A stretch of 64,000 bases of DNA from Rhynchopus euleeides (lineage: Eukaryota > Euglenozoa > Diplonemea > Diplonemida > Diplonemidae): contig OY723302.1 of the NCBI GenBank assembly GCA_963210315.1, positions 806,001 to 870,000 of the forward strand. Direction: 5' to 3'. A program made the translations under genes and the position numbers. Positions 50,152 through 61,694 of the stretch are shown here, piece by piece. The stretch's first letter is position 1, and the number at the start of each line of letters is the position of its first letter. The notes below the pieces were generated by a model. That model worked only from the letters and a program-made list of their open reading frames with translations. It was not told where the DNA came from and did not search any database.

Positions 50152-51396
50152 ATGCCTCCGACAGGCAACCTCCCGGCGGACCCAATCAGGACCACCGGAG
50201 CTGCCCAAAACCCACAGCTTGCTGCCCGTAACCCCGCCGATGGCCCCGATGCCACCTCCACAACCTCCAACGCTGCAGGCGCTGGTAGGAGGCGTGCTCG
50301 CTCCCAGGATGAGGTGCCAGCAGGTGACACCGCTCCCGCCCCTGCGGAACGTCATACACGGAGGCGGCAGTCCGAGACGTATACCGTCACCTTCGGAGAC
50401 CAGGCGGAGAACCACGCTGGCATGCAGAAGATCGGGGAGCTGGCGGAGGCTGGTTTCAGTGTAGCTGAGTTGCGCGAGGCGCGCCGGAGGTTCGACGCTG
50501 AGATCGGGAGGCAGGGGACTGGGGGGTGCACCGTGGCCTTCGCCACGGAGATGCACGACCTCGCCGCGCTGCTGCCGGAGGATGTGGTGGGGGAGGAGGC
50601 GGAGCTGCTGGTGGTGCGGAACGGGGTTGACCTCCTCCTCCGGTGCAGGCCGGAGGCAACCACCGAGGCAACTGCCGGGGACGTGCCTGAAAGCACCACT
50701 GTGGATGTGCCGGAGACAACCACCGGGGATGTGCTTGAAGCAACCACTGTGGATGTGCCTGGGGCAACCAACGAGGAGGTGCTGGAGGCAACTGCCGGGG
50801 AGGTGCCTCCGGCCGCGCTGGAGGCAACTGCCAGGGATGTGCCTGGGGCAGCCACCGGGGATGTGCCGGAGGCAACCGCTGCGGATATGCTGGAGGAGCA
50901 GAGGCGCCTCGCGTACGACTCAAAAGCATTTATGTACGGCAAGGTGGTCAACAAGCATGCGCGGCACAACATCTGCTTCAACGATGCACCGCAGAACCAG
51001 TGCTTCGAGGAAAAGAAGGGGACGGTGGTTGCCTTCCGTGACACCCCGCTGCTGTTGCGCCTCCGCGACACATTTCCCAGGTTTCTAGGTGACAAGGCGA
51101 AGAGCCTGAAGGCTGAGGGGAATTTCTACTACGACACCTCGAAATGCGGCATCGGATATCACGGAGATGCCGAGAGGAAGATCGTGGTGGGGGTGCGGCT
51201 CGGGGCGTCCCTGCCCCTGTGCTACAGCTGGTTCCAACGGTCGAAGCCTGTGGGGCAGAAGAAGGAGCTCGTTATAGGTGGCGGGGATCTGTATGTCATG
51301 TCGGAGAAGACCACAGGGTTTGACTGGCGTTTGAAGAAGAAGGCGACTCTGAGGCATGCGGCTGGCTGTTCTAAATTCACAAAGCTCCCGTCATGA
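50152..51396 (+). CDS. Probable 2-oxoglutarate/Fe(II) oxygenase (AlkB-like C-terminus) with repetitive acidic linker
   Basis: 414 residues from the ATG at 50152. Residues 1-75 are low complexity. Residues about 80-170 form an unrecognised but ordered-looking domain (TYTVTFGDQAENHAGMQKIG, VAELREARRRFDAEIG). About 175-247 is a degenerate repeat of (A/T)TTxDVPE-type units. The C-terminal part (about 255-405) contains GNFYYDTSKCGIGYHGDAER, GVRLGASLPLCYSWF, GGGDLYVMSEKTTGFDW and LRHAAG. HGD (H337, D339) and H402 would be the iron-binding HxD...H triad. GDLYVMSEKTTG and the RHAAG ending resemble AlkB-like proteins of algae and large DNA viruses. Expected chemistry is oxidative demethylation; the substrate is unknown. 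Codon use matches neighbouring genes. Confidence 0.6.
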   Translation: MPPTGNLPADPIRTTGAAQNPQLAARNPADGPDATSTTSNAAGAGRRRARSQDEVPAGDTAPAPAERHTRRRQSETYTVTFGDQAENHAGMQKIGELAEAGFSVAELREARRRFDAEIGRQGTGGCTVAFATEMHDLAALLPEDVVGEEAELLVVRNGVDLLLRCRPEATTEATAGDVPESTTVDVPETTTGDVLEATTVDVPGATNEEVLEATAGEVPPAALEATARDVPGAATGDVPEATAADMLEEQRRLAYDSKAFMYGKVVNKHARHNICFNDAPQNQCFEEKKGTVVAFRDTPLLLRLRDTFPRFLGDKAKSLKAEGNFYYDTSKCGIGYHGDAERKIVVGVRLGASLPLCYSWFQRSKPVGQKKELVIGGGDLYVMSEKTTGFDWRLKKKATLRHAAGCSKFTKLPS

Positions 51397-51979
51397 ACTG
51401 TCGGGCTGCAGAGGTGGTGTTATTGAAAACGCTTCACACAACATACGCACGAACTCTGCAAAATTACGCTTAAGCTACGCACGAAGTACGCATGAACGAC
51501 GCAAATTAGAATTTTTGGTCGCGATGATGGCGGTAAGCATGCACTACGCACAATGTGAAGACGAACTCTGCAGAACTGCGCACAAACTACGCAATTTGGA
51601 CTTGTCGACAACACCAAAGAGGGAGTCCTCTCCCAACAACGTACTTGTCAGGCGGAAATGCAGCGACGGGGGAAGTGCTAGGCCTTCGGATGCGCTTGCG
51701 ATCAATGAAAAACCACACGCAAATCGAAAAATGGCCAAAGGGGGTCTTCGCTGGTCGACAAACTTCGACAAACTTCGTCGTTCGTCACATAATTAGGAAA
51801 ACGGCTGTTTCAGGGGGTTTTTCACCGAAGACGGCAGTGTTCTGACGACGACGACAGGGGTCTTCGACAAAAACTTCGTCAGCGAAGACCCCCCCCCAAA
51901 AATGAATTAAAAACCGCTTTTTCGGGGATTCTCGCTGTTCGTCACCTGTCGTCAAATTTCGACAAAATTCGACAATTTT
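51397..51979. other. A/T-richer spacer before the 31-bp arrays
   Basis: About 580 bases. Repeated ACGCA(C/A)GAACT and TACGCA words occur in 51445-51600, and TCGACAAACTTCG / CTTCGTCAGCGAAGAC words in 51755-51985. No gene is seen. Confidence 0.45.
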
Positions 51980-52024
51980 CACCTAAACCGACGGAAAATG
52001 CACCAAAATGCACCACCCACAGCC

Positions 52025-55000
52025 TGGGTCGGCCCAGGGTCTGGACACCACTCCTGGACCCGGCCCAGTACGGGCGAGATCGGCCCATAGCCGGCCCAGC
52101 ACTGCCGAGATCGGCCCATAGCCGGCCCAGTACGGGCGAGATCGGCCCATAGCCGGCCCAGCACTGCCGAGATCGGCCCATAGCCGGCCCAGTACGGGCG
52201 AGATCGGCCCATGTCCGGCCCAGTACGGCCGAGATCGGCCCGTAGCCGGCCCAGCACTGCCGAGATCGGCCCATAGCCGGCCCAGTACGGGCGAGATCGG
52301 CCCATGTCCGGCCCAGTACGGCCGAGATCGGCCCGTAGCCGGCCCAGCACTGCCGAGATCGGCCCATAGCCGGCCCAGCACTGCCGAGATCGGCCCATGT
52401 CCGGCCCAGTACGGGCGAGATCGGCCCATAGCCGGCCCAGTACGGGCGAGATCGGCCCATAGCCGGCCCAGTACGGGCGAGATCGGCCCATAGCCGTCCC
52501 AGCACTGCCGAGATCGGCCCATAGCCGGCCCAGCACTGCCGAGATCGGCCCATGTCCGGCCCAGCACTGCCGAGATCGGCCCATAGCCGGCCCAGTACGG
52601 GCGAGATCGGCCCATGTCCGGCCCAGTACGGCCGAGATCGGCCCGTAGCCGGCCCAGCACTGCCGAGATCGGCCCATAGCCGGCCCAGTACGGGCGAGAT
52701 CGGCCCATAGCCGGCCCAGCACTGCCGAGATCGGCCCATGTCCGGCCCAGTACGGGCGAGATCGGCCCATAGCCGGCCCAGCACTGCCGAGATCGGCCCA
52801 TAGCCGGCCCAGTACGGGCGAGATCGGCCCATAGCCGGCCCAGCACTGCCGAGATCGGCCCATAGCCGGCCCAGTACGGGCGAGATCGGCCCATGTCCGG
52901 CCCAGTACGGCCGAGATCGGCCCGTAGCCGGCCCAGCACTGCCGAGATCGGCCCATAGCCGGCCCAGTACGGGCGAGATCGGCCCATGTCCGGCCCAGTA
53001 CGGCCGAGATCGGCCCGTAGCCGGCCCAGCACTGCCGAGATCGGCCCATAGCCGGCCCAGCACTGCCGAGATCGGCCCATGTCCGGCCCAGTACGGGCGA
53101 GATCGGCCCATAGCCGGCCCAGTACGGGCGAGATCGGCCCATAGCCGGCCCAGTACGGGCGAGATCGGCCCATAGCCGTCCCAGCACTGCCGAGATCGGC
53201 CCATAGCCGGCCCAGCACTGCCGAGATCGGCCCATGTCCGGCCCAGCACTGCCGAGATCGGCCCATAGCCGGCCCAGTACGGGCGAGATCGGCCCATGTC
53301 CGGCCCAGTACGGCCGAGATCGGCCCGTAGCCGGCCCAGCACTGCCGAGATCGGCCCATAGCCGGCCCAGTACGGGCGAGATCGGCCCATAGCCGGCCCA
53401 GCACTGCCGAGATCGGCCCATGTCCGGCCCAGTACGGGCGAGATCGGCCCATAGCCGGCCCAGCACTGCCGAGATCGGCCCATAGCCGGCCCAGTACGGG
53501 CGAGATCGGCCCATAGCCGTCCCAGCACTGCCGAGATCGGCCCATAGCCGGCCCAGTACGGGCGAGATCGGCCCATAGCCGGCCCAGCACTGCCGAGATC
53601 GGCCCATAGCCGGCCCAGTACGGGCGAGATCGGCCCATGTCCGGCCCAGTACGGCCGAGATCGGCCCGTAGCCGGCCCAGCACTGCCGAGATCGGCCCAT
53701 AGCCGGCCCAGTACGGGCGAGATCGGCCCATGTCCGGCCCAGTACGGCCGAGATCGGCCCGTAGCCGGCCCAGCACTGCCGAGATCGGCCCATAGCCGGC
53801 CCAGCACTGCCGAGATCGGCCCATGTCCGGCCCAGTACGGGCGAGATCGGCCCATAGCCGGCCCAGTACGGGCGAGATCGGCCCATAGCCGGCCCAGTAC
53901 GGGCGAGATCGGCCCATAGCCGTCCCAGCACTGCCGAGATCGGCCCATAGCCGGCCCAGTACGGGCTAGATCGGCCCATAGCCGGCCCAGCACTGCCGAG
54001 ATCGGCCCATGTCCGGCCCAGCACTGCCGAGATCGGCCCATAGCCGGCCCAGTACGGGCGAGATCGGCCCATAGCCGGCCCAGCACTGCCGAGATCGGCC
54101 CATAGCCGGCCCAGTACGGGCGAGATCGGCCCATGTCCGGCCCAGTACGGCCGAGATCGGCCCGTAGCCGGCCCAGCACTGCCGAGATCGGCCCATAGCC
54201 GGCCCAGTACGGGCGAGATCGGCCCATGTCCGGCCCAGTACGGCCGAGATCGGCCCGTAGCCGGCCCAGCACTGCCGAGATCGGCCCATAGCCGGCCCAG
54301 CACTGCCGAGATCGGCCCATGTCCGGCCCAGTACGGGCGAGATCGGCCCATAGCCGGCCCAGTACGGGCGAGATCGGCCCATAGCCGGCCCAGTACGGGC
54401 GAGATCGGCCCATAGCCGTCCCAGCACTGCCGAGATCGGCCCATAGCCGGCCCAGTACGGGCTAGATCGGCCCATAGCCGGCCCAGCACTGCCGAGATCG
54501 GCCCATGTCCGGCCCAGCACTGCCGAGATCGGCCCATAGCCGGCCCAGTACGGGCGAGATCGGTCCATGTCCGGCCCAGTACGGCCGAGATCGGCCCGTA
54601 GCCGGCCCAGCACTGCCGAGATCGGCCCATAGCCGGCCCAGTACGGGCGAGATCGGCCCATAGCCGGCCCAGCACTGCTGAGATCGGCCCATGTCCGGCC
54701 CAGCACTGCCGAGATCGGCCCATAGCCGGCCCAGTACGGGCGAGATCGGCCCATGTCCGGCCCAGTACGGCCGAGATCGGCCCGTATCCGGCCCAGCACT
54801 GCCGAGATCGGCCCATAGCCGGCCCAGTACGGGCGAGATCGGCCCATGTCCGGCCCAGCACTGCCGAGATCGGCCCATAGCCGGCCCAGCACTGCCGAGA
54901 TCGGCCCATGTCCGGCCCAGCACTGCCGAGATCGGCCCATAGCCGGCCCAGTACGGGCGAGATCGGCCCATGTCCGGCCCAGTACGGCCGAGATCGCCCG

Positions 55001-56436
55001 TAGCCGGCCCAGCACTGCCGAGATCGGCCCATAGCCGGCCCAGTACGGGCGAGATCGGCCCATAGCCGTCCCAGCACTGCCGAGATCGGCCCATGTCCGG
55101 CCCAGCACTGCCGAGATCGGCCCATAGCCGGCCCAGCACTGCCGAGATCGGCCCATGTCCGGCCCAGCACTGCCGAGATCGGCCCATAGCCGGCCCAGTA
55201 CGGGCGCGATCGGCCCATGTCCGGCCCAGTACGGCCGAGATCGGCCCGTAGCCGGCCCAGCACTGCCGAGATCGGCCCATAGCCGGCCCAGTACGGGCGA
55301 GATCGACCCATAGCCGTCCCAGCACTGCCGAGATCGGCCCATAGCCGGCCCAGTACGGGCGAGATCGGCCCATAGCCGTCCCAGCACTGCCGAGATCGGC
55401 CCATAGCCGGCCCAGTACGGGCGAGATCGGCCCATAGCCGGCCCAGTACGGGCGAGATCGGCCCATGTCCGGCCCAGTACGGCCGAGATCGGCCCGTAGC
55501 CGGCCCAGCACTGCCGAGATCGGCCCATAGCCGGCCCAGTACGGGCGAGATCGGCCCATAGCCGGCCCAGCACTGCCGAGATCGGCCCATGTCCGGCCCA
55601 GCACTGCCGAGATCGGCCCATGTCCGGCCCAGTACGGGCGAGATCGGCCCATAGCCGGCCCAGCACTGCCGAGATCGGCCCATAGCCGGCCCAGTACTGC
55701 CGAGATCGGCCCATGTCCGGCCCAGTACGTGCGAGATCGGCCCGTAGCCGGCCCAGCACTGCCGAGATCGGCCCATGTCCGGCCCAGTACGTGCGAGATC
55801 GGCCCATAGCCGGCCCAGTACGGGCGAGATCGGCCCATGTCCGGCCCAGTACGGGCGAGATCGGCCCATAGCCGGCCCAGCACTGCCGAGATCGGCCCAT
55901 AGCCGGCCCAGCACTGCCGAGATCGGCCCATGTCCGGCCCAGCACTGCCGAGATCGGCCCATAGCCGGCCCAGTACGGGCGAGATCGGCCCATGTCCGGC
56001 CCAGTACGGGCGAGATCGGCCCATAGCCGGCCCAGCACTGCCGAGATCGGCCCATAGCCGGCCCAGTACGTGCGAGATCGGCCCATAGCCGGCCCAGTAC
56101 TGCCGAGATCGGCCCATGTCCGGCCCAGTACGGGCGAGATCGGCCCATAGCCGGCCCAGCACTGCCGAGATCGGCCCATAGCCGGCCCAGTACTGCCGAG
56201 ATCGGCCCATGTCCGGCCCAGTACGTGCGAGATCGGCCCGTAGCCGGCCCAGCACTGCCGAGATCGGCCCATGTCCGGCCCAGTACGTGCGAGATCGGCC
56301 CATAGCCGGCCCAGTACGGGCGAGATCGGCCCATGTCCGGCCCAGTACGGGCGAGATCGGCCCATAGCCGGCCCAGCACTGCCGAGATCGGCCCATAGCC
56401 GGCCCAGTACGGGCGAGATCGGCCCATAGCCGGCCT
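52025..56436. repeat. Minisatellite array 1, 31-bp unit, about 141 copies
   Basis: The unit is CGGCCCA + TAGCCGGCCCAGCACTGCCG + AGAT, 31 bp. Variation is confined to a few positions: AGTACGGGCG, AGCACTGCCG or AGTACGGCCG, and CCATAGC, CCATGTC or CCGTAGC. Combinations of these variants recur in blocks of several hundred bases, showing higher-order duplication. The first unit at 52030-52055 (GGTCTGGACACCACTCCTGG) is of the array-2 type, which links the two arrays. Because 31 is not a multiple of 3 and the unit has no minus-strand stop, all three minus frames stay open for 640-1480 codons. These are artefacts of the repeat. Confidence 0.95.
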
Positions 56437-56444
56437 AGTCGTAG

Positions 56445-56632
56445 GATGCTGAACGAAGACAGCCAGCAGGCGCTGCTCTTCGATGACTACTCCACAGAGA
56501 CGAAGATCACGACACTCGTGGTCACAGACGTGCAGGCCTCGACCCTCTGCTTGGAGACGTCTTTCGAGGGAATGCGGAAGGCGCTAGAAATCCACAACCA
56601 TGTGATCCGGAAGTGCATTGCGGGCATGGCGG
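56445..56632 (+). CDS. Exon of a class III adenylate/guanylate cyclase domain (partial gene)
   Basis: A 188-bp exon-like segment lies between two minisatellite arrays. It is bounded by an acceptor (CCTAGTCGTAG, ending 56444) and a donor (GTATGAG at 56633) of the same type as the verified introns here. In frame it encodes about 62 residues containing KITTLVVTDVQAST, then MRKALEIHNHVIRKCIAGMAG. This matches the opening of the class III nucleotidyl cyclase fold, where the Asp of TDVQAST is the first metal ligand and the next segment normally reads YEVKTEGD. The donor falls exactly before that point. No continuing exon was found up to 64 kb and no upstream exon back to 51.4 kb. It is either a real exon with very large repeat-filled introns or a stranded gene fragment. 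Confidence 0.6.
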
Positions 56633-56649
56633 GTATGAGGCAGGACATC

Positions 56650-57895
56650 GTCAGTGTCTGGACAGCACTCCTGGGCTCGGCCCAGGGACTGGACATCACT
56701 CCCTGGCTCGGCCCAGTGTCTGGACACCACTCCCTGGCTCGGCCCAGGGACTGGACAGCACTCCTGAGCTCGGCCCAGTGTCTGGACAGCACTCCTGGGC
56801 TCGGCCCAGGGTCTGGACACCACTCCCTGGCTCGGCCCAGGGTCTGGACATCACGCCCTGGCTCGGCCCAGTGTGGACAGCACTCCTGGGCTCGGCCCAG
56901 GGACTGGACATCACTCCCTGGCTCGGCCCAGTGTCTGGACACCACTCCCTGGCTCGGCCCAGGGACTGGACAGCACTCCTGAGCTCGGCCCAGTGTCTGG
57001 ACACCACTCCCTGGCTCGGCCCAGGGTCTGGACATCACGCCCTGGCTCGGCCCAGTGTGGACAGCACTCCTGGGCTCGGCCCAGGGTCTGGACATCACTC
57101 CTGGGCTCGGCCCAGTGTCTGGACACCACTCCCTGGCTCGGCCCAGTGTCTGGACATCACTCCTGGGCTCGGCCCAGTGTCTGGACACCACTCCCTGGCT
57201 CGGCCCAGTGTCTGGACATCACTCCTGGGCTCGGCCCAGTGTCTGGACACCACTCCCTGGCTCGGCCCAGGGTCTGGACATCACTCCTGGGCTCGGCCCA
57301 GTGTCTGGACATCACTCCTGGGCTCGGCCCAGTGTCTGGACACCACTCCCTGGCTCGGCCCAGGGTCTGGACATCACTCCTGGGCTCGGCCCAGTGTCTG
57401 GACATCACTCCTGGGCTCGGCCCAGTGTCTGGACACCACTCCCTGGCTCGGCCCAGGGTCTGGACATCACTCCTGGGCTCGGCCCAGGGTCTGGACACCA
57501 CTCCTGGGCTCGGCCCAGTGTCTGGACACCACTCCCTGGCTCGGCCCAGTGTCTGGACATCACTCCTGGGCTCGGCCCAGTGTCTGGACACCACTCCCTG
57601 GCTCGGCCCAGGGTCTGGACATCACTCCTGGGCTCGGCCCAGTGTCTGGACATCACTCCTGGGCTCGGCCCAGTGTCTGGACACCACTCCCTGGCTCGGC
57701 CCAGGGTCTGGACATCACTCCTGGGCTCGGCCCAGTGTCTGGACAGCACTCCTGGGCTCGGCCCAGGGTCTGGACACCACTCCTGGGCTCGGCCCAGTGT
57801 CTGGACACCACTCCCTGGCTCGGCCCAGGGTCTGGACATCACTCCTGGGCTCGGCCCAGTGTCTGGACACGACTCGTCGGCTCGGCCCAGTGGGT
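56650..57895. repeat. Minisatellite array 2, 31-bp unit, about 40 copies
   Basis: The unit is CTGGACATCACTCCTGGGCT + CGGCCCAGTGT, 31 bp. Main variants are ATCACTCCTGGG, ACCACTCCCTGG and AGCACTCCTGGG, and GTGT or GGGT. It starts 17 bases after the cyclase exon donor. The final unit runs into an inverted fragment of itself (57900-57930, GAGTGATGTCCAGACACTG), suggesting a small inversion at the edge. Open frames occur on both strands and are not considered genes. Confidence 0.95.
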
Positions 57896-57899
57896 CGAG

Positions 57900-58610
57900 C
57901 CCAGGAGTGATGTCCAGACACTGTCTGGACGGGAAGCTCCCCGCAGTGAGTGGTCGGGGGCCGTGGCCACGACCTCGGGGTGATGTCCAGCCGAGCAGAA
58001 CGTGGCACCCGGAGTACCGAGTGTTTGCTCCACTCAGAGGGGGTTCGATGCAGGACCCCTTCCCAGTCATGATCTCCTCAGTGCCTCCATCGATCCCCTC
58101 CGTCAGGGATCTTGCTGTGTGTAACATTAGCACAAGACCTAAACCCGCATCGCGTACCCATCCTTCGAAACCGTGCGATGTGCAATGTTGTGTTCATGTA
58201 GCTAGCTCGGAGAGTGTCTTAGCGAGCCCGCAAGGCTAGCTATATTTGCACCGTCCAACCAAATCTTGCTCAGCTTCGACTTGGCGCCGAGAGAGTTACG
58301 AGCGCTGCCCATAGAATCAGGTGTGCCGGGCGTGTGTGTCTTTATCAACACACGCAGACTCCTGCATACAGTAGACGGCCTACAGGCGAGGCGGAGTGTG
58401 ACCTACTGTTGGGGGTGGTGAACTGGTCTGCGACGTCATCCTGCTGGTGTGCGACGTCTCCACCTCCTGCGGCACAGGGGGCCTTGTGATCTGGAGCGCT
58501 GGGGCAGCGCGGTGCAATGTCGGAGTGCGGACGGGCCAAGTCCCCCTGCTCCTGTGCATGCAGCGCAGATTTCTTGTTGCTGCGGTCCAGACAGCGGGCC
58601 GAGACCGGAT
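57900..58610. other. Unique spacer between arrays 2 and 3
   Basis: About 700 bases with no convincing exon. It begins with an inverted piece of an array-2 unit. Frames in 58430-58610 have fair codon bias but no recognisable protein. Confidence 0.4.
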
Positions 58611-58611
58611 G

Positions 58612-60640
58612 TGATGTCGGCCCACCCTCGGGACATCACTGCCTGGCTCGGCCCACCCTCTGGACAGGACTGCGTGGCTCGGCCCATTCTCGGGACAGCA
58701 CTGCCTAGCTCGGCCCACCCTCGGGACAGCACTGTCTGGCTCGGCCCGTTCTCGGGACAGCACTGTCTGGCTCGGCCCATTCTCGGGACAGCACTGTCTG
58801 GCTCGGCCCACCCTTGGGACAGCACTGCCTGGCTCGGCCCATTCTCGGGACAGCACTGCCTAGCTCGGCCCACCCTCGGGACAGCACTGTCTGGCTCGGC
58901 CCGTTCTCGGGACAGCACTGTCTGGCTCGGCCCATTCTCGGGACAGCACTGCCTGGCTCGGCCCATTCTCGGGACAGCACTGCCTAGCTCGGCCCACCCT
59001 CGGGACAGCACTGTCTGGCTCGGCCCGTTCTCGGGACAGCACTGTCTGGCTCGGCCCATTCTCGGGACAGCACTGTCTGGCTCGGCCCACCCTTGGGACA
59101 GCACTGCCTGGCTCGGCCCATTCTCGGGACAGCACTGCCTAGCTCGGCCCACCCTCGGGACAGCACTGTCTGGCTCGGCCCGTTCTCGGGACAGCACTGT
59201 CTGGCTCGGCCCATTCTCGGGACAGCACTGCCTGGCTCGGCCCATTCTCGGGACAGCACTGCCTAGCTCGGCCCACCCTCGGGACAGCACTGTCTGGCTC
59301 GGCCCGTTCTCGGGACAGCACTGTCTGGCTCGGCCCATTCTCGGGACAGCACTGTCTGGCTCGGCCCACCCTTGGGACAGCACTGCCTGGCTCGGCCCAT
59401 TCTCGGGACAGCACTGCCTAGCTCGGCCCACCCTCGGGACAGCACTGTCTGGCTCGGCCCATTCTCGGGACAGCACTGCCTGGCTCGGCCCATTCTCGGG
59501 ACAGCACTGCCTAGCTCGGCCCACCCTCGGGACAGCACTGTCTGGCTCGGCCCGTTCTCGGGACAGCACTGTCTGGCTCGGCCCATTCTCGGGACAGCAC
59601 TGTCTGGCTCGGCCCACCCTTGGGACAGCACTGCCTGGCTCGGCCCATTCTCGGGACAGCACTGCCTAGCTCGGCCCACCCTCGGGACAGCACTGTCTGG
59701 CTCGGCCCATTCTCGGGACAGCACTGTCTGGCTCGGCCCACCCTTGGGACAGCACTGCCTGGCTCGGCCCATTCTCGGGACAGCACTGCCTAGCTCGGCC
59801 CACCCTCGGGACAGCACTGTCTGGCTCGGCCCGTTCTCGGGACAGCACTGTCTGGCTCGGCCCATTCTCGGGACAGCACTGTCTGGCTCGGCCCACCCTT
59901 GGGACAGCACTGCCTGGCTCGGCCCATTCTCGGGACAGCACTGTCTGGCTCGGCCCACCCTTGGGACAGCACTGCCTGGCTCGGCCCATTCTCGGGACAG
60001 CACTGCCTAGCTCGGCCCACCCTCGGGACAGCACTGTCTGGCTCGGCCCGTTCTCGGGACAGCACTGTCTGGCTCGGCCCATTCTCGGGACAGCACTGTC
60101 TGGCTCGGCCCACCCTTGGGACAGCACTGCCTGGCTCGGCCCATTCTCGGGACAGCACTGTCTGGCTCGGCCCACCCTTGGGACAGCACTGCCTGGCTCG
60201 GCCCATTCTCGGGACATCACTGTCTGGCTCGGCCCACCCTTGGGACAGCACTGTCTGGCTCGGGCCGTTCTCGCGACAGCACTGTCTGGCTCGGCCCACC
60301 CTCGGGACAGCACTGTCTGGCTCGGCCCGTTCTCGGGACAGCACTGTCTGGCTCGGCCCATTCTCGGGACAGCACTGTCTGGCTCGGCCCATTCTCGGGA
60401 CAGCACTGTCTGGCTCGGCCCACCCTTGGGACAGCACTGCCTGGCTCGGCCCATTCTCGGGACAGCACTGTCTGGCTCGGCCCGTTCTCGGGACAGCACT
60501 GTCTGGCTCGGCCCACCCTTGGGACAGCACTGCCTGGCTCGGCCCATTCTCGGGACATCACTGTCTGGCTCGGCCCACCCTTGGGACAGCACTGTCTGGC
60601 TCGGCCCGTTCTCGGGACAGCACTGCCTGGCTCCGCTTCG
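58612..60640. repeat. Minisatellite array 3, 31-bp unit, about 65 copies
   Basis: The unit is CGGGACAGCACTGTCTGGCT + CGGCCCATTCT, 31 bp. Main variants are ACTGTCTGG, ACTGCCTGG or ACTGCCTAG, and CATTCTC, CGTTCTC, CACCCTC or CACCCTTG. Several multi-unit blocks are exact or near-exact repeats of each other (for example 58700-58860, 58855-59010 and 58980-59140), so amplification also occurred in larger steps. Open frames on both strands follow from a stop-free 31-mer. Confidence 0.95.
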
Positions 60641-61694
60641 TGCCAGCACGAGCACTAGCCGTTGCTCCTGCATTGCCCCAGGCGGCCAGCTCCCATCTTG
60701 GCTTGGCCCAGGATGACAGGTTGATCTCAATGTTTACCCGTGACACGGGCCCCGCCGTGCCTTCTCGTCCTGTGAGGGCTGAACAATGCACAGGGACCGC
60801 TCGACATTATTTTTTGGGTCCAAATGCGTGCTCCCAGCTAGGGGCCACCCAACTCCCCGCCCTTTTTTTTGCCTCCGATTTGGCCCATTTTCGGCCCATT
60901 TTGCCCTGCACCAGCCTGCACTTTTTTGCACCGGCTAGCGAAGACCCCCAAAGACAAGAAGGTGAAGTCCCCGTGGTGCGATCAACGACGAACCTTTTCT
61001 CGGTTACCTTTCGTATTTCTTCACGGATGATCCTGCACGACTCCAGCGCTGTATTTTAAATTCCCAGCTCCACTAGTTCATGAAATGGCACTTCCGGTGC
61101 TTGTCCACACACAAGACACCTCCACTGCCCCGCCCTTGAGATCTGCCAAATCCTCTTCCCCCCGGCTCTCGGCTGGGCTGAAGGAAACAGTAACTTTTTC
61201 CACCGCCACTCCATCATGCACATTGCTTCTTTGCATTGTTCTGCGGTACAACACACCGACCACCCCGTTCTCTGTGCGATCTGCACTGTGGTACCACAGT
61301 GGCTTTGATTTGTACAGATTTCTGTCTCACCCAAGCCTGGTCGAGCACTCATGCAGATCCATGATTTTTCTTGTAGTTACTAGCTGTGCAATGAGCCACG
61401 CCTATCCCCTTGCTGCTCTCCTGGGCAACTTCTGTGCGGTTTCGGCACCCTAGGTACCTTTCTTATACTGTGGTGTGTTGTGGGGGATTGGGGCACCTAG
61501 CCAGGCCTCTGAACGCTTCTCACCGCGTGTCCCCCTTTCCCCTTCTGCCTCCCACGGGGCAGCGGGCTATGTAGCCATTTTCTTGTGTCACCCCATGCAA
61601 TTGGAAAAGGGGGAGCATCGAATCCCCAGGAGGAGTGCCCAACGGCAGACGGTGTAACCCTGCAGTGCCTGCTTGCAAGGAAGCCGCATCTCAC
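60641..61694. other. Intergenic region after the arrays
   Basis: About 1 kb with no supported gene. An open plus-strand frame at 61085-61453 has no recognisable content. GCATCTCAC at 61686-61694 is the left target-duplication copy of the following element. Confidence 0.4.

Noticed and set aside
51942..56427. Very long minus-strand open frames (644-1482 codons) reading MGRSRPYWAGYGPIS repeats
   Set aside because: They follow from a stop-free 31-bp minisatellite unit and appear in all three frames with the same sequence; no start context, domain or codon bias supports a gene.
58040..58065. GGGTTCGATGCAGGACCC as a possible tRNA T-arm
   Set aside because: No matching D-arm, anticodon arm or acceptor stem was found around it.
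52025..60640. CRISPR-like array because of regular 31-bp spacing
   Set aside because: There are no spacers: units are contiguous and near-identical, and the genome is eukaryotic.
56613..60730. Long open frames on both strands in arrays 2 and 3
   Set aside because: Same cause: 31-bp units with no stop in several frames. Only the 56445-56632 part has independent protein character.
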